Notes under the pieces: generated by a model
The model's input: the letters and a program-made list of their open reading frames with translations, nothing else
Told to the model about the DNA's origin: nothing
The model's database searches: none
Part shown: in pieces, positions 48,301 through 62,100 of the stretch
Position numbering within the stretch: position 1 is the first letter of the stretch
Layout: every line of letters begins with the position of its first letter
Made by a program: the position numbers and the translations under genes
Origin: Hirudinaria manillensis
Lineage: Eukaryota > Annelida > Clitellata > Hirudinida > Hirudinidae
Direction: 5' to 3'
Length of the DNA stretch: 64,000 nucleotides
Assembly (NCBI GenBank): GCA_034509925.1
Contig: CM067536.1
Span: forward strand, 5,927,501-5,991,500

Positions 48301-50371
48301 AGAAATTTTAATTGTATTAATAGTTCTCTCAGATGCTAATTACTCGTGTTTTTATTAAAGCAAGATTAGTAAAATGCAGCATAATATAATGTAACTCGGC
48401 TTAATTGTGAATTTTATTTTATATATGTTGCAATTTACTCGACATAAATCCAAGAACTGAAGCGAGAGTAATTCTATTATTAATTCGAAAATAACATGTA
48501 AAGCATGTTTTTTTTAAAGACAAAATTAGCTATTAAGCATAGGATGTGTAACACATCTAGAAATAACCATTTATATTTTGTTAATGTTTTCACAACAAAA
48601 ACAGCGAAGGAAATAACTGCTTATTGGACGGAGAAGATTTCAAACGTGATAGAAAAACGGACATCTTTTTAAATTCATATCCAGGACAAATTTTTGATGT
48701 TAACGAACAATGCAAAATGGCTTATGGCCCGGAATACATCTATCATGGTGTATGGGAGAATAATTTTAACTTGTTTCCTTTTTAATATTAAATTAAAGTT
48801 AAATGAAATATTATATTTCACATTATTATATTAATTTAACAATTACTAATAGTCTATGTCACACACTCATAAACTAAATAATCACATGAAGGTAAGAATA
48901 TTTCATTTTAAAAATGAAGGGCACTGATAAAGACAAAGAAATATGTTGGAAAGTGACTTGCCTCGCAAATAATAAAAATGATTCAGCGGTTTTGTTGAGA
49001 CCATTGGATGGAACCACTTGTAAGAACAAAAAATGGTGTATCAAAGAAAGATGCGTGAAAGATAGCAGAGCTCCAAGAGTTCCAGGTTTGTTTGATTGGA
49101 TAAATTAATTATCGCGACATAAGAGGTAGTTGGCGAAACATTTAATTTGAAAGAATAAGAGGTGTAAAAGGATTTTTTATATATGTGAAATTTAGGTCGC
49201 TAACGTACCTATTGCCTTAAGAATTTGGATGCTTCTGTCGATTCTCCTGCAAGTTTGTTTCCCCTACTCTGCATAGATTTGCATCATAGAAAGATGCAAT
49301 TCTTACATATTTATTTATCTGGAGAAATGGAAAGCCCATCTGGTTATTCATATTTGTGCAATATCTAATGTAAAAGCCTAATTCCTCTATGCATAGTTGC
49401 GCATTATAGAAAGATAAAATTATTGTTTATTTATTTTATCAATTAATTTATTTATTTATTAATTAGTTATTTTATTTTTTTTTTACTGAAGAAATGGAAA
49501 GCACATCTAGTGATTCATATTTGTGTAGTAGCTAAAATAAAAGCCCGTAATAGCTAAAAGCCTCAACTGATAAGTTTATAACAATTCAAAATAGCGAAAT
49601 TAATCAAAAAGTGATTTTTAAGCAAAATCAAATGCTATATTTAAAACGATATAATGATATATAGTAGATTAAAATCGTTAGTAAAGTAGTTCTAAGATTT
49701 AACGATCCAGTATCTTCATACATTTTCAGAAAGCTGTATCAACGGAGATAATCAACGTCCAGATATTTTTAATGAAGTTATACCTTGTGACATCGAGAAA
49801 GGCTACCGTTGTCGAAATTCATACTTAAGAACAGAATGCTGCGTAACTTGTGCTAAACATCAAACCATCGTCGGAGGTAAAACAATTAAATAACACAACT
49901 TTTGAGATTAGGTTTAAGCAATTGTTTCAGTTTAACTTGATAAAATAGTATAATTATAACAATTAAAATCTTATTCTGGATTATAGATTCTTACCACAAG
50001 ATATTGTGCATCTATTCATTACATACATATATATATAATTATAATAAACAACAGGTTGCCAGGATACAATAGATGAATGTTCCATCCTCGAACCAAGAGA
50101 CTGTTACCACGATTACTACGCTTCTGCCTGTTGCCAAACGTGTCGTGGTTTTATTAAAAACCCATCAGATGCCAACTGTCTCTATGGAGATCGAGATGAC
50201 AGGTGCTCGGACATGGTACCTGTTATATGTCACCTTTCCAAACGATATTGTTGTCAAACGTGTTCAGCCTTTCCCAACGTCTCAACAAATACGACAAAAG
50301 ATTATTTTAAAAGAATCGCCATTACCAAAGACATATGTTCACTTCAACAGACAAATATCTTTTCAGAATAG
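45321..50371 (+). CDS. ADAMTS-like metalloprotease with PLAC-like modules, gene D
   Basis: Exons: 45321-45438, 45557-45813, 45924-46010, 46202-46394, 46561-46684, 46764-46857, 47105-47182, 47349-47497, 47792-47929, 48121-48288, 48605-48749, 48920-49085, 49730-49876, 50055-50371. This gives 726 aa with no stop. Architecture as gene A, with HELAHALNVEHDG intact. Differences: two extra codons in the signal peptide (shared with F), a short intron 2 (110 bp), and a premature TAG that trims the last five residues after the sixth-cysteine region. Exon 12 is nearly gene A-like. Probably functional. Confidence 0.82.
49250..49530 (+). repeat. Intronic direct repeat in gene D intron 12
   Basis: Two copies of the CTGCATAG...GAAATGGAAAGCCCA block also seen in A and C. 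Confidence 0.6.
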
Positions 50372-50756
50372 CAAAAGCAAACTTAATTCAATGCTGCTAA
50401 TATTTTAAAATATAATTTTGGAAGATTGATGATTGCCAATTGGAATATTTGAATGTCTTTTGGATTGACTTCTATGAATAATTAATTATAAAAACCAGAT
50501 TTAAAAACATTGAATTTTGAAAACAATCCATTATTACTGCTTAATATATTCAAAACCATAATTTTCTGATATTCTTGAAGATAATTCATGCGAATCTATC
50601 CAAGTAGTCGTTTAATTTTTTGTTCATGAAGGGTTTCTAATATCGTAATTTCATTTAAAAATAACCAATTGTATCGTCGAAGGGGATTAACATATCTGTT
50701 CCATTTCTATTTGCAATGTTTCTATCAGAAAAATTTTTTGCGACTTTTCAAAACAG

Positions 50757-50960
50757 ATTCTTTATGAATAATTCACCAAAATAATCAAGGGTTATATCAC
50801 ACGGAAGAGCCCGTAAATTTTGTTCCTCCGTCGACTTCAATATCCCTCATTTGTGACAAGCCTCTGTTAGGGAAGGGATTGACAGTCATAATTAGAAAAG
50901 AATCAATCTCCAGGCAATGGGCGTGGCCGAGCTATCCATTTATTCCGTAAGAGACGAAGA
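50757..50960 (+). pseudogene. Decayed F5/8C last exon downstream of gene D
   Basis: Related to 28385-28590 but independently mutated. The stretch encoding FVPPSTSISLICD is still readable. The frame is otherwise broken. Confidence 0.7.
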
Positions 50961-51716
50961 ATATTATACTTTAACAATTTATTATTAGTTATAATAGTTC
51001 ACAACAAATTATTTACAAATCATGGATCATCGAAATAATTCAATTAATTAGAAACACCACTAACTAAAAGTGGTTTAAAAGACATTTTAAACATAATAAA
51101 GTAAATGCACAAATTTTTAATTTAATGACTGATTTTATAGTTCCATTGATCTGATATGGGTTCTCCTTATGTGATCTATATTAAAATCATAGCGGGAACT
51201 AACAAAAAGGGAGTGAAATTATGCCAATGGAAATAATATGTATTTCCAATAAACGTTATATCACCAAATGAACTGACTGGAAATATTAGTTAATTCTAAT
51301 CTAAATGTGATTCTTATTCAAATCGGAGACTTTGGTTGCATCACTTTCAAATTGAATAGATAATATAGGTTATGAAACTATGGTAAGACATGAAGCTACA
51401 CAAAGAGTCTGTTTAATCACGTTATTAAACAAGCTAATCTTGGCATTGTTGTAATTATTAAAGAGAACAATGGTCTTTTTTGTACTTCTTATAAAATCGT
51501 TTATCGAACACTATCACTTTTCGATGACTGGATTCGCTTTTTCGAAAATAATGGTGAATATGCTATAATTTATGATTAATATATCGATTAATGATGGAAA
51601 CTTTGAAATTAGGGCAACAAGTGTTTGCACGAACGTTGCTTTCTACTTAATGTGTATCAGCGTTCAATTCGTGTATACGTTAATGCCTTGAGAGCTGTCA
51701 GATGGTACGACAATTT

Positions 51717-54700
51717 CATGCAACTTTACAAATTTTATTTTTCAGTGTTTCGGACCTGTTAGAGTTTTGTTGTTGATTGTTTTTTGCCATCATTCGTTAT
51801 CGACGGAAATAAGAGAAGGTATGTCTTAATTAAGACTAAAGTAACGACATTTAATATTACACCTTAAACATTTATAATTAGTTGTTACATTTCTTATTAA
51901 ATTAGTTACAAGTCATAGATGCATAATGTCACATTATTAGTGTGATACATAGCTTTAACTCTTGGGAGAAGCAATGGTCATGAAGCTCTATTTAATTACA
52001 AGTTTGAAATTTCAGTTAAACCGCGATGGATCTACAACAACAAGGAAGACACTGAAACTTTGCCAGATTTAATTCAAATCGATCTTGAAATTAAAGGCAA
52101 CAAAGTAACCATCAATCTAAAGAAGCAATCGATGGGACCCATCAAGCCTCTCTTAATAATATCGGACTTAAATGGTCTTAGGACAGATTGGATACGTTCC
52201 AAAAAGGAGGTTGGTTTATTGTTCAGTATACATCGAAAGGCATTCGAATAAAAATTAAGCTGTTTGTAGCACTCTTGTTGTTAAGTAAGAAATAATCACT
52301 TAACCATAACAAGCCATATGGAATAATAATCAGTTATCATAACTGCTACGACATAACAATTACTCACCCATGTGTAATGCTGTAGAATAATTATTTAATA
52401 TTTACTAATGCTGTAGAATACTGCTCCTCCACATCGGCCATTTTGGCTTCCAAATTGGAAGTAAAAACAAGTTGATATGCCTACTACTTCGTCTACTATT
52501 AGACTCAAATCCAAGCGAAGTTAGGCCATACTTTATGGTCAAGAATATTATTTTAATTATTAAGATCTTTATTTAATCTCATCGAAATTGAAAGAAAAGA
52601 TTTATATCTAAATTAAAAAAATATTACCAAATCGATTATGAAGGTTTATTGTTTAAAGCATCTGGGTATCTATAAAGAAGTTTCAGTTGATGCTTCTGCC
52701 ACTGTGTCTACCAAGACAATTAAGCAGGTGCAGGAAACTTTATATGTGAGTCATCTTTTTTTTGTATTTAAAATAACGATGAAAAATTAAAATAGGGTTT
52801 AACAATAAAATTTCATTATCTTTTGGAACTTAATTGAAATAAGTAATTCAATTGCATTAAATTATTTTATACAAACATATTATTAATTTATTTAAAATAT
52901 TCAACATATATAAAATGAATTATTCAACACCACTTCAGATGTTATCCTTCACCCACGACCACAAAAGAATACATATAGAACCAAGATCCACATTTATTGA
53001 GACATACAACCTTTACCTGGACAGCAATAGCAACAGGACCAACAACAAAGACAAAGGCACATTATTAAGCATCGATGGCGTTCCTCATTTGCTCTTCGAA
53101 ACCCCATCAACAAAATTACAGCATAATAAAGGTTTTTCAAATATTGGTGCCCTTGAATTGATTAGTTATTCATTAATAATAAAACTTATTTATTTTATGT
53201 TTATTATTGTAATAACCCGGGGTCCTCAAACTAATTATAGAAGGTCAGGTTTATTGAAAGTTGTCAGATGCCTTGGAAGATGTGCAATGCTTAATTGATT
53301 AAGTCTTGAAATCTGCTGTTTCTCTAACTCTCGCTCTGTTTTCCGAGATAAATCCATTTGTCGAGGTACATAACCAAAGAGTCTGAATAGTACCAATTAA
53401 TTAATTATAAAATTATATTGCCACTAAATTTAATTAATTACTAAATTAATTAATCGGCAATATAATTTTAATTATTCTTCAATTTACTGGATCCAGGGAT
53501 CCAACATTATTATTAGTAATCGACTCTTTACGGATTCTGTTTTTATCGTTCTACAATCATTTGTAATAAGAATTTTGATAATTATTTGGAACAATGTATT
53601 ATTTCTAAATTATAAATTGTTTCGTTTAAGATTACTTAAGGGGTGAAAAGATGAAAAGACCACGAATTATGAGAAGATCAGATGATAAATTTAGAGACAA
53701 GAGACTGATGACTGTTGAAATATTCACTCTCATTGATTACTCAATTTTTAAAAAGTGAGTCCAACTTCTATTTTACCATGTCAATATGGATAACATTTCA
53801 AGGAACACAAGTAAAACATAAAAATATTTTAAGATTCTACACAGAAAGTAAGGCTATGGAAGAGATTGATAAGAAAGATGAAGCGAGGACAATCACCCAA
53901 TTCTTCCTTACGCACATCATGGAAGGAGTGAGTCGCTAAATACAAGTTTGAGATATTTATTTTACTTATGCATGTCGGAGAGACGGACTCTGCCAATGTT
54001 AAGATACATATATTTAAGCCTTTCTTCATTAGATATATTTGATATTTAATTATCGAATAAACACTCTTCAGAATTTATCACATACATGTAACTGTTAGCA
54101 AAGATATCAGGACATTCTTAAATCGATGCAATTGTTCCTATGGCATTAAAACTTGGGAAATCTGATGTAATAAACTTCATTAACATTAAAAAAAATTCAG
54201 GTTAAAAATGTGTTCGAGAGCTTGGAGATTGAAGGATTGAAGTTTACCACCAAATGGGTTGGAGCATTTATTGCAGAGGTGGGTTGCCTAAACTTAAGAG
54301 ATGTTATTATTAGTGACATATTTATTGTTTAACCCTATTTCAGTTGTTATTAGTGTTATTATATGTTATTATATTAGTTAAAGGAAAAAGTTATTCAAAA
54401 TTTCATTGCGTAAGTTGATAAAACTTGATTACTTCACAATTTCCAGCGTTCGGACGATTTACCCTTTGTTCAATATTCAATTGAAGAAGATGGTAGTATT
54501 GATATTAACAAGGCCGCAGAATGGGTGAACAGAACAGCAAGTAAAGATGTTATACCCGATTTGCCAAATCATGACTTTCTTGCTTTCTTAACAAGGTTGG
54601 TAAATAATTGAAATTAAGAATCATTTCATCTCTCATTAATCAAACGTTTTGTGTAAGTTAAAAGTCCCTACATTGTCATTAATTAGCCAGATCAGTTTGT

Positions 54701-57427
54701 GGAAATAGTTTGGGATCTAATCAATTTTCGTATTTAACTCATTAGTCGGTCGAGAATATAAATATAAATGTTTCAATTACCGGTGCCATCTCCTTCCAAA
54801 TAAAACCAAAATACAAATTTAAAAATTCATGTAGCTTTCAATAATGAATTGCTATTAATCGGCCGTAATAAACAACCAAAAGGATATAAATAACTTGGGA
54901 AGTAGGCCGAATTGAAATGTCGCCTTTGACCGACAATGGAGTTTACAGAGTTCAGATAGAAGATGTTTTTTCAGCGACACCATCAGACGCAGAGAAAAAG
55001 TATTGAAAGGGCATTCAGTTGGTGAAGTTTGTACCCCTGTTAAATTCGGATTTGTCCATCACAAGAGGTTCTTTGCAACAGTCGCACTCATAGCACACGA
55101 GTTGGCACATGCGTGAGTCTACAGATAATTTTGTAGCATAAAAACAAACGTCATTAGCAAATATAAATAAGGCAATACCGAAACATAATCATGAAATATA
55201 GTTTTTTTATCATTTCTAATTATTTCAATTAATTAATTATTTATTTGTTTATATTGAAAATAAAAATTGTATCTAAATAAACCATGATGAATTTTCAAAA
55301 TAACTCCATTTTCCAATCGATAGGCTAAATGTTGAACACGATGGGGTAAACCGCATTTGCACTGAGAACAATTACTACAACTTAATGGAAAATAATATCC
55401 ACCTGGAATACGACGAAGATTTCAGGAATACAATACCTTACTCCAAATGTACAATTGATTACTTGAAAAAGTTTGTAGAGAAAATAGATTCGTAAGTTCT
55501 TGAAATTTTAATTGTGTTAATTGTTCTCTCAGAAACTAATTACTCGTGTTGTACCTTATAGTTCCTTTCACTTATCAAAGCTTTATTATTAAAATAAGAA
55601 AAATGCAGCAAAATATAATCTTACGCGTCTTAATTGTGAATTTTATTTTATATCTGCTTCAATTTACTCGACATAAATCTAGGAACCGAGAGTAATTCAT
55701 TATTAATTCGAAAATAACATGTAAACCATGTTTATTCTAGACAAAATTAGCTAGTACGCGTAGGATGTGCAACACATCTATAAATAGACATTTATATATT
55801 TTGTAATGTTGCCACAACAAAAACAGCGAAGGAAATAACTGCTTATTGGAAGGAGAAGATTTCAAACGTGATAGAAAAATGGACATCTTTTTAAATTCCT
55901 ATCCAGGACAAATTTTTGATCTTAACGAGCAATGCAAAATGGCTTATGGCCCGGAATACCTCTATCATGGCGTAAGGGAAATTAATTTTTCCAGAGTTAT
56001 CTTTTAAATGTGAAAAGAAATTTAAACGAAAAATTATATTTCACATTTTTATTAATTTAACAATTACTAATTGTCTATATAATACATTCATAAACTAATT
56101 CTTAGACATGAAGATAATAACAATGCATTTAAAAAATGAAGGGTACTGAAATCGACAGAGAAATATGTCGGAAAATGACCTGCCTCATAAATAAAAAAAC
56201 TGGTACAGAGGTTCCCTTGAGACCATTGGATGGAACCACTTGTAAGAACAAGTCATGGTGTATCAAGGGATATTGTGTAAAAGATAGCAGAGCTCCAAGA
56301 CAGTCGGGTTTGTTTGATTGGACAAATTAATTAACACGAAATAAGATGTATTTGACCGGTTAGAATTTAATTTAAACGAAGCATAAAAGGTTTTGTATTT
56401 ACGTGAATTTTATGTGGCTAACCAACCAACTGCATTAAGAATTTGGACGCGTCACCCAATGATATAGAAATTTGCAATTCATATTTATTTTTCTGAAGAA
56501 ATGGAAAGCCCTTCTTATGATAAATATTTGTGCAGCATCTAATGTAAAAGCCTAATTAGATCAAAGCCCTAGCAACTGTAAGATTACAACCATACAAAAT
56601 AACGAATATAATGAAAAAGTGATTTTAAAAGCTCAATCAAATGCTGCAATTAATAACGATATAATGACTTAGAGTTGATGACATCGGTAGTAAAGTAGTT
56701 CCAAGATTTGAAGATCCAGTATCTTACATTTTCAGAACGTTGTATCAACGGGGACAATCTACGTCCTAGGCTTTATAACGGCGCTGTCCTTTGTGATATC
56801 GAGGACGGGGACTATCTTTGCAGAGATTCATATCTACAAAAACAATGCTGCGTAACCTGTGCTAAACATCAAACAATTATCGGAGGTAAAACAATTAAAT
56901 AACACAACTTTTGAGTTTATCAATTGTTTAATTTTTATTAAAATCGTATAATTCCAACAATTAATAGCTTAGTGTGGAATTTTAAATTCTAACCACAATA
57001 TATGCATCTATTCATTACATACATATATATACATTACATACATATTATATATACATATAATTATATATACATACCATGTTTATTATTAATAAAAGGTTGC
57101 CAGGATACAATAGATGAATGTTCCACGCTCGAACCAAAAGACTGTTACCACGATTACTACGCTTCTGCCTGTTGCCAAACGTGTCGTGCTTTTATTAAAA
57201 ACCCATCAGATGCCAACTGTCTCTATGGAGATCGAGATGACAGGTGCTCGGACATGGTACCTGTTATTTGTCACCTTTCCAAACGATATTGTTGTCAAAC
57301 GTGTTCAGCCTTTCCCAACGCCTCAACAAATACGACAAAAGATTATTTTAAAAGAATCGTCATCACCAAAGACATCTGCACACTTCAACAGACAAATATC
57401 TTTCCAAAATTGCAAGAGCAAATTTGA
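51717..57427 (+). CDS. ADAMTS-like metalloprotease, gene E (start codon ACG)
   Basis: Exons: 51717-51828, 51953-52209, 52659-52745, 52939-53131, 53631-53754, 53834-53927, 54201-54278, 54447-54595, 54975-55112, 55324-55491, 55827-55971, 56142-56307, 56736-56885, 57096-57427. The 730 sense codons are open and catalytic motifs are intact. However, the position of the initiator ATG in all other copies is ACG (51717-51719). No in-frame Met precedes the signal core, and a TGA closes the upstream frame. It is either silenced, started at a non-AUG codon, or given a start by an unseen upstream exon. Exon 13 is one codon longer than in A, as in B. A solo LTR lies in intron 4. From exon 8 on it is almost identical to pseudogene B. 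Confidence 0.75.
53208..53506 (-). mobile_element. Solo LTR of the short SAP-type element
   Basis: A 299-bp LTR (TGTAATAACC to GGATCCAACA) with TTAT on both sides as target duplication (53204-53207, 53507-53510). It arose by LTR-LTR recombination. It lies in intron 4 of gene E; the other copies show the empty site. Confidence 0.88.
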
Positions 57428-57784
57428 TTCCATATTGTCAATATTTTGAAATATAATTTTGAAACATTGATATTCGCCAATTGGAATATTTGAATATCTT
57501 TTGGATTGGCTTCTACGAATATTTAATCACAAAAACCAGATTTAAAAACATTAAGTTTCGAAAACAAACTATTATTATTGATACTTATTATATTCGAAAC
57601 CATAATTTTCTGATATTCTTGAAGATAATTCATGCGAATCTATCCAACTAGTCGTTTAATTTTTTGTTCATGAAGGGTTTCTAATATCGTAATTTCATTT
57701 AAAAGTAACCAATTGTATCGTCGAAGGAGATTAAAATGTTTGTTCCATTTGATTTATAATGTTTCTATCAGAAAGAAATATTTT

Positions 57785-58370
57785 GTTTCTTTGACATTCT
57801 ATTAGTTTGTAGGGAAACAGGAAGATTAATCTTATGTAGTGGAGTTTTTCGCGTATCGGGTCTGTTTGCTTGGCGTTGTGGTTAAGGTATATGAATATGC
57901 GAATTCGGTTCCTTCTTTGGTTTAGTTGGATGGTTCGGTTAAAAGAAACAGATATTAATATACTTTATTGATTTTTTTTTAAATATAAAGTTTATTCTAA
58001 ATAACTTCTGCTTGACAACATTAAATACAATGTAATAACAATAAGTAATCTTAGAAAAATAATCTTTTATTTGAATCAAATGAACTAAAACGAAAAATAA
58101 ATACATTACCTTCTAATGAATTTTTTATATTAAAATTTATATCAAAATATATACTACAATATTATTATATTATAATTTTTTTGTATTCTCCACTCAAAAA
58201 CAAGAGAGTACTTCCAATGCATTTTTTCCATAGTAATGTCATTATGTAACATTACTGTTATATTTTTTCATTTGTTATTTCTCACAGTGTAGAAAGAAGA
58301 ATTATCAACAAGAGCAATCAATTATAAGATTTAATAATGACTGAGAGTAGCGACAATATAAAAGGTTTTC
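57785..58370 (+). pseudogene. Remnant of F5/8C-gene intron 7 in E-F spacer
   Basis: Co-linear with about 4205-4790 of the first gene, including the SINE-like A/B boxes, but it stops before exon 8. The parallel block after gene A retains exon 8. Confidence 0.65.
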
Positions 58371-58650
58371 AAACAGTTGATGTGTATGTTTCTGAAATAG
58401 TTAAGTACGTAGATTATTAAGAGGAGCTGGCTATGGAGTCAGTGGTGGAAAGGGGTCCAGCGTCCATGTGACCAAGATGTCTGACAGGCGAGCCTATCTA
58501 CGTCATTCTCAAGGGAATAGACCTCACAACAGGCAAAAAAGCCAGAAGATAGCGGATAGACCCAAATCTGATATGGACCAAATCAGGTATGCAAGTGTTA
58601 CTGTTTTAAAAGACATATTAAACAACCACAATTTGAACATAATAAAGTAG
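58371..58650 (+). other. Unidentified 280-bp repeat segment, second copy
   Basis: Copy of 44516-44790. A 60-codon ORF (58468-58650) with a basic, Arg/Lys/Gln-rich translation is open here. I do not recognise it, and it has no neighbouring splice context. Confidence 0.4.
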
Positions 58651-59154
58651 ACGGACTAATCTGTGATTGGTTTTATAGTTCCTATTTTATCTAATAAATA
58701 TTAGACATCACCAAATGATCTGAATAGAAATTTCGTTTAATTCTGGTCTAAATGTGATTCTTATTCAAATCGGCGACTTTGGTTGCATCACTTTCAAATT
58801 GAATAGATAATGTCGGTTATGAAACTATGATAAGACATGAAGCTAAACAAAGAGTCTGCTTAATCACATTATTAAACAAACTAATCTTGGCATTGTTGTA
58901 ATTATTAAAGAGAACAATGGTCTATTTCTGTACTTCTTATAAAATCGTTTATCGAACACTATCACTTTTCGATGACTGGATTCGCTTTTTCGAAGATAAT
59001 GGTGAATATGTTATAAATTATGATTAATATATCGATTAACGTTGGAAACTTTGAAATTAGGGCAACAAGTGTTTGCATGAACGTTGCTTTCTACCTAATG
59101 TGTATCAGTGTTAAATTCGTATATACGTTAATGCCTTAAGAGCTGTCAGATAGT

Positions 59155-62100
59155 ATGATAATTTCATGCAACTTTACAAATTTTATTCTTCAGTGTTTGG
59201 GACCTAGTCCAGTTAGAGTTTTGTTGTTGATTGTTTTTTGCCATCATTCGTTATCAACGGAAATAAGAGAAGGTATGTCTTAATTAACACTAAAGTATTG
59301 ACAATTAATATTACACCTTAACCATTTACAATTAGTTGTTACTTTTGTCACTAAATTAGTTACAGATCACATTATTAATGTGACACATAGCTTTAACACT
59401 TGGGAGAAGCAATGATCATGAAACTCTAGTTAATTACAAGTTTGAAATTTCAGTTAAACCGCGATGGATCTACAACAACAAGAAAAACACAGAAACGTTG
59501 CCAGATTTAATTCAAATCGATCTTGAATTTAAAAGCAACAAAGTAACCATCAATCTAAAGAAGCAATCGATGGCACCAATCAAGCCTCCCTTAATAATAT
59601 CGGACTTAAATGGTCTTAGGACAGACTGGAAACGTCCAAAAAAGGAGGTTGGTCAAGAATGTAGTTTTAACTATTAAGATCTTTATTTAATCTTATCGAA
59701 ATTGAAAGAAGGATTTATATCTAAATTAAAAAATATTGCCAAATCGATTATGATGGTTTATTGTTTAAAGCATCTGGGTATCTATAAAGATCTTTCAGTT
59801 GATGCTTCTGCCACTGTGTCTACCAAGACAATTAAACAGGTGCAAGAAACTTTATATGTGAGTCATCTTTTGTTGTATTTAAAGTAACGATAAAGAATTA
59901 CAATAGGGTTTAACAATAAAATTTCAATGTATTTTGGAACCCAATTGAAAAGAGTAATTCAAATGCATTAAGTTATTTTATATAAATATATTTATTTAAA
60001 TTATTCAAAATCTATAAAATAAATTATTCAACTCCACATCAGATGTTATCCTTTATCTACGACCACAAAAGAATACATATAGAACCAATATCCACATTCA
60101 TCGAGACAAACAACCTTTACCTGGACAGCAATAGCAACAGGACCAACAACGAAGACAAAGGCACATTATTAAGCATCGATGGCGTTCCTCATTTGCTCTT
60201 CGAAACCACATCAACAAAATTACAGCATAATAAAGGTTTTTCAAATATTGGTGCCCTTGAATTGATTAGCTATTCATTAATAATAAAACTGATTTATTTT
60301 ATGTTTATTATTATAAGTAATAGACTCTTTACGAATTCTGCTTTTAACGTCGAACTATCATTTGTAATAAAAATTATAAAAATAATTGAGCACAACCTGT
60401 TAACTCTAGAAAGACCCCGAATTATGAGAAGATCAGATGATAAACTTAGAGACAAGAAACTGATGACAGTTGAAATATTCACTATCATAGACTACTCAAT
60501 TTTTAAAAAGTGAGTCCAACTTATATTTTACAACGTCAATATGGATAACCTTTCATGGAACACAAATAAAACAAAAATATTTTAAGATTCTATACAGAAA
60601 GTAAGGCTACGGAAGAGAGTGATAAAAAAGATGAAGCGAGGACAATCATCCGATTCTTCCTTACGCACATCATGGAAGGAGTGAGTCTCTGAATACAAGT
60701 TTGAGATTTTTAGTTTACTTCAGTATGTCGGAGAGACGGACTCTACCGATGTTAAGATATATACATTTAAGCTTTTCTTCATTAACAGATATATTTGATA
60801 CTATAATTGCAGAATAATCATAATCTTCATAATTTATCCCATACATGTAACTGTTAGCGTAGATATCAGGACATTCTTAAATCGATGCAATAGTTCTTCT
60901 TGGAATTAAAATTTGGAGAATCTGATATAATAAATGTCATTAACGTTAAAAATATTCAGGTTAAAAATGTGTTCGAGAGCTTGGAGATTGAAGGATTGAA
61001 GTTTACCACCAAATGGGTTGGAGCATTTATTGCAGAAGTGGGTTGCTGAAACCTAAGAGATGTTGTTATTAGCGTTATTTAATGATATTATCTGTTAAAG
61101 GAGAAATTAATTCAAAATTTCATTCGGTATGTTGATAAAACTTGATTATTTCACAATTTCCAGCGTTCTGACGATTTACCCTTTGTTCAATTTTCAATTG
61201 AAGAAGATGGTAGTATTAATCTTATCAATGCTGCAGAATGGATTAACAGAACATCAAATAAAGATGTTTTACCCGATTTACCCAATCATGACTTTGTTGC
61301 CTTCTTGACAAGGTTGGTAAATAATTGAAAATGAGAAATATTTAGAAAATAGCCAAAAGGATGTATTAACTAGGTTAACAAAACACTGGAATGACTTCCT
61401 TGGCCATAAGTTGTATTTGAAAAATTCTGATGTATGTTGTATTTTTAGTGACTCCATAATGTATAAGGAATATAAAGTGAAAGGTTTCTCTGTTGGTGAA
61501 GTTTGTACCCCTGTTAAATTCGGATTTGTCCATCACAAGAGGTTCTTTGCCACGGTCGCACTCATAGCACACGAGTTGGCACATGCGTGAGTCTAAAGAT
61601 AATTTTCTAATATAATTTCAAAAGTCTGTAACAAATATAAACAAACCAATACCGAAACATAATCAGAAAAAATATTTGTTATCATTTCTAACAAACAAAA
61701 ATTGTATCTAATTAAACCATGATGAATTTTCAAAAGTACGCCAATTTCCAATCGATAGGCTAAATGTTGAACACGATGGGGTAAACCGCATTTGCACTGA
61801 GAACAATTACTACAACTTAATGGAAAATAATATCCACCTGGAATACGACGAAGATTTCAGGATTCAAATACCTTACTCCAAATGTACAGTTGATTACTTG
61901 AAAAAGTTTGTAGAGAAAATAGAATCGTAAGTTCTTGATGAAATTTCAATTGTTTTAATAGTTCTCTCAGAAGCTAATTACTCGTGTTGCACCTTATAGT
62001 TCCTTTCATTCATCAAAGCTTTGTTAGTCAAATAGAAACGTGTAGCAAAATTTAATAAATCACTCTCAGCTTAGTTGTGAACTTTCTCGACACAAACGGT

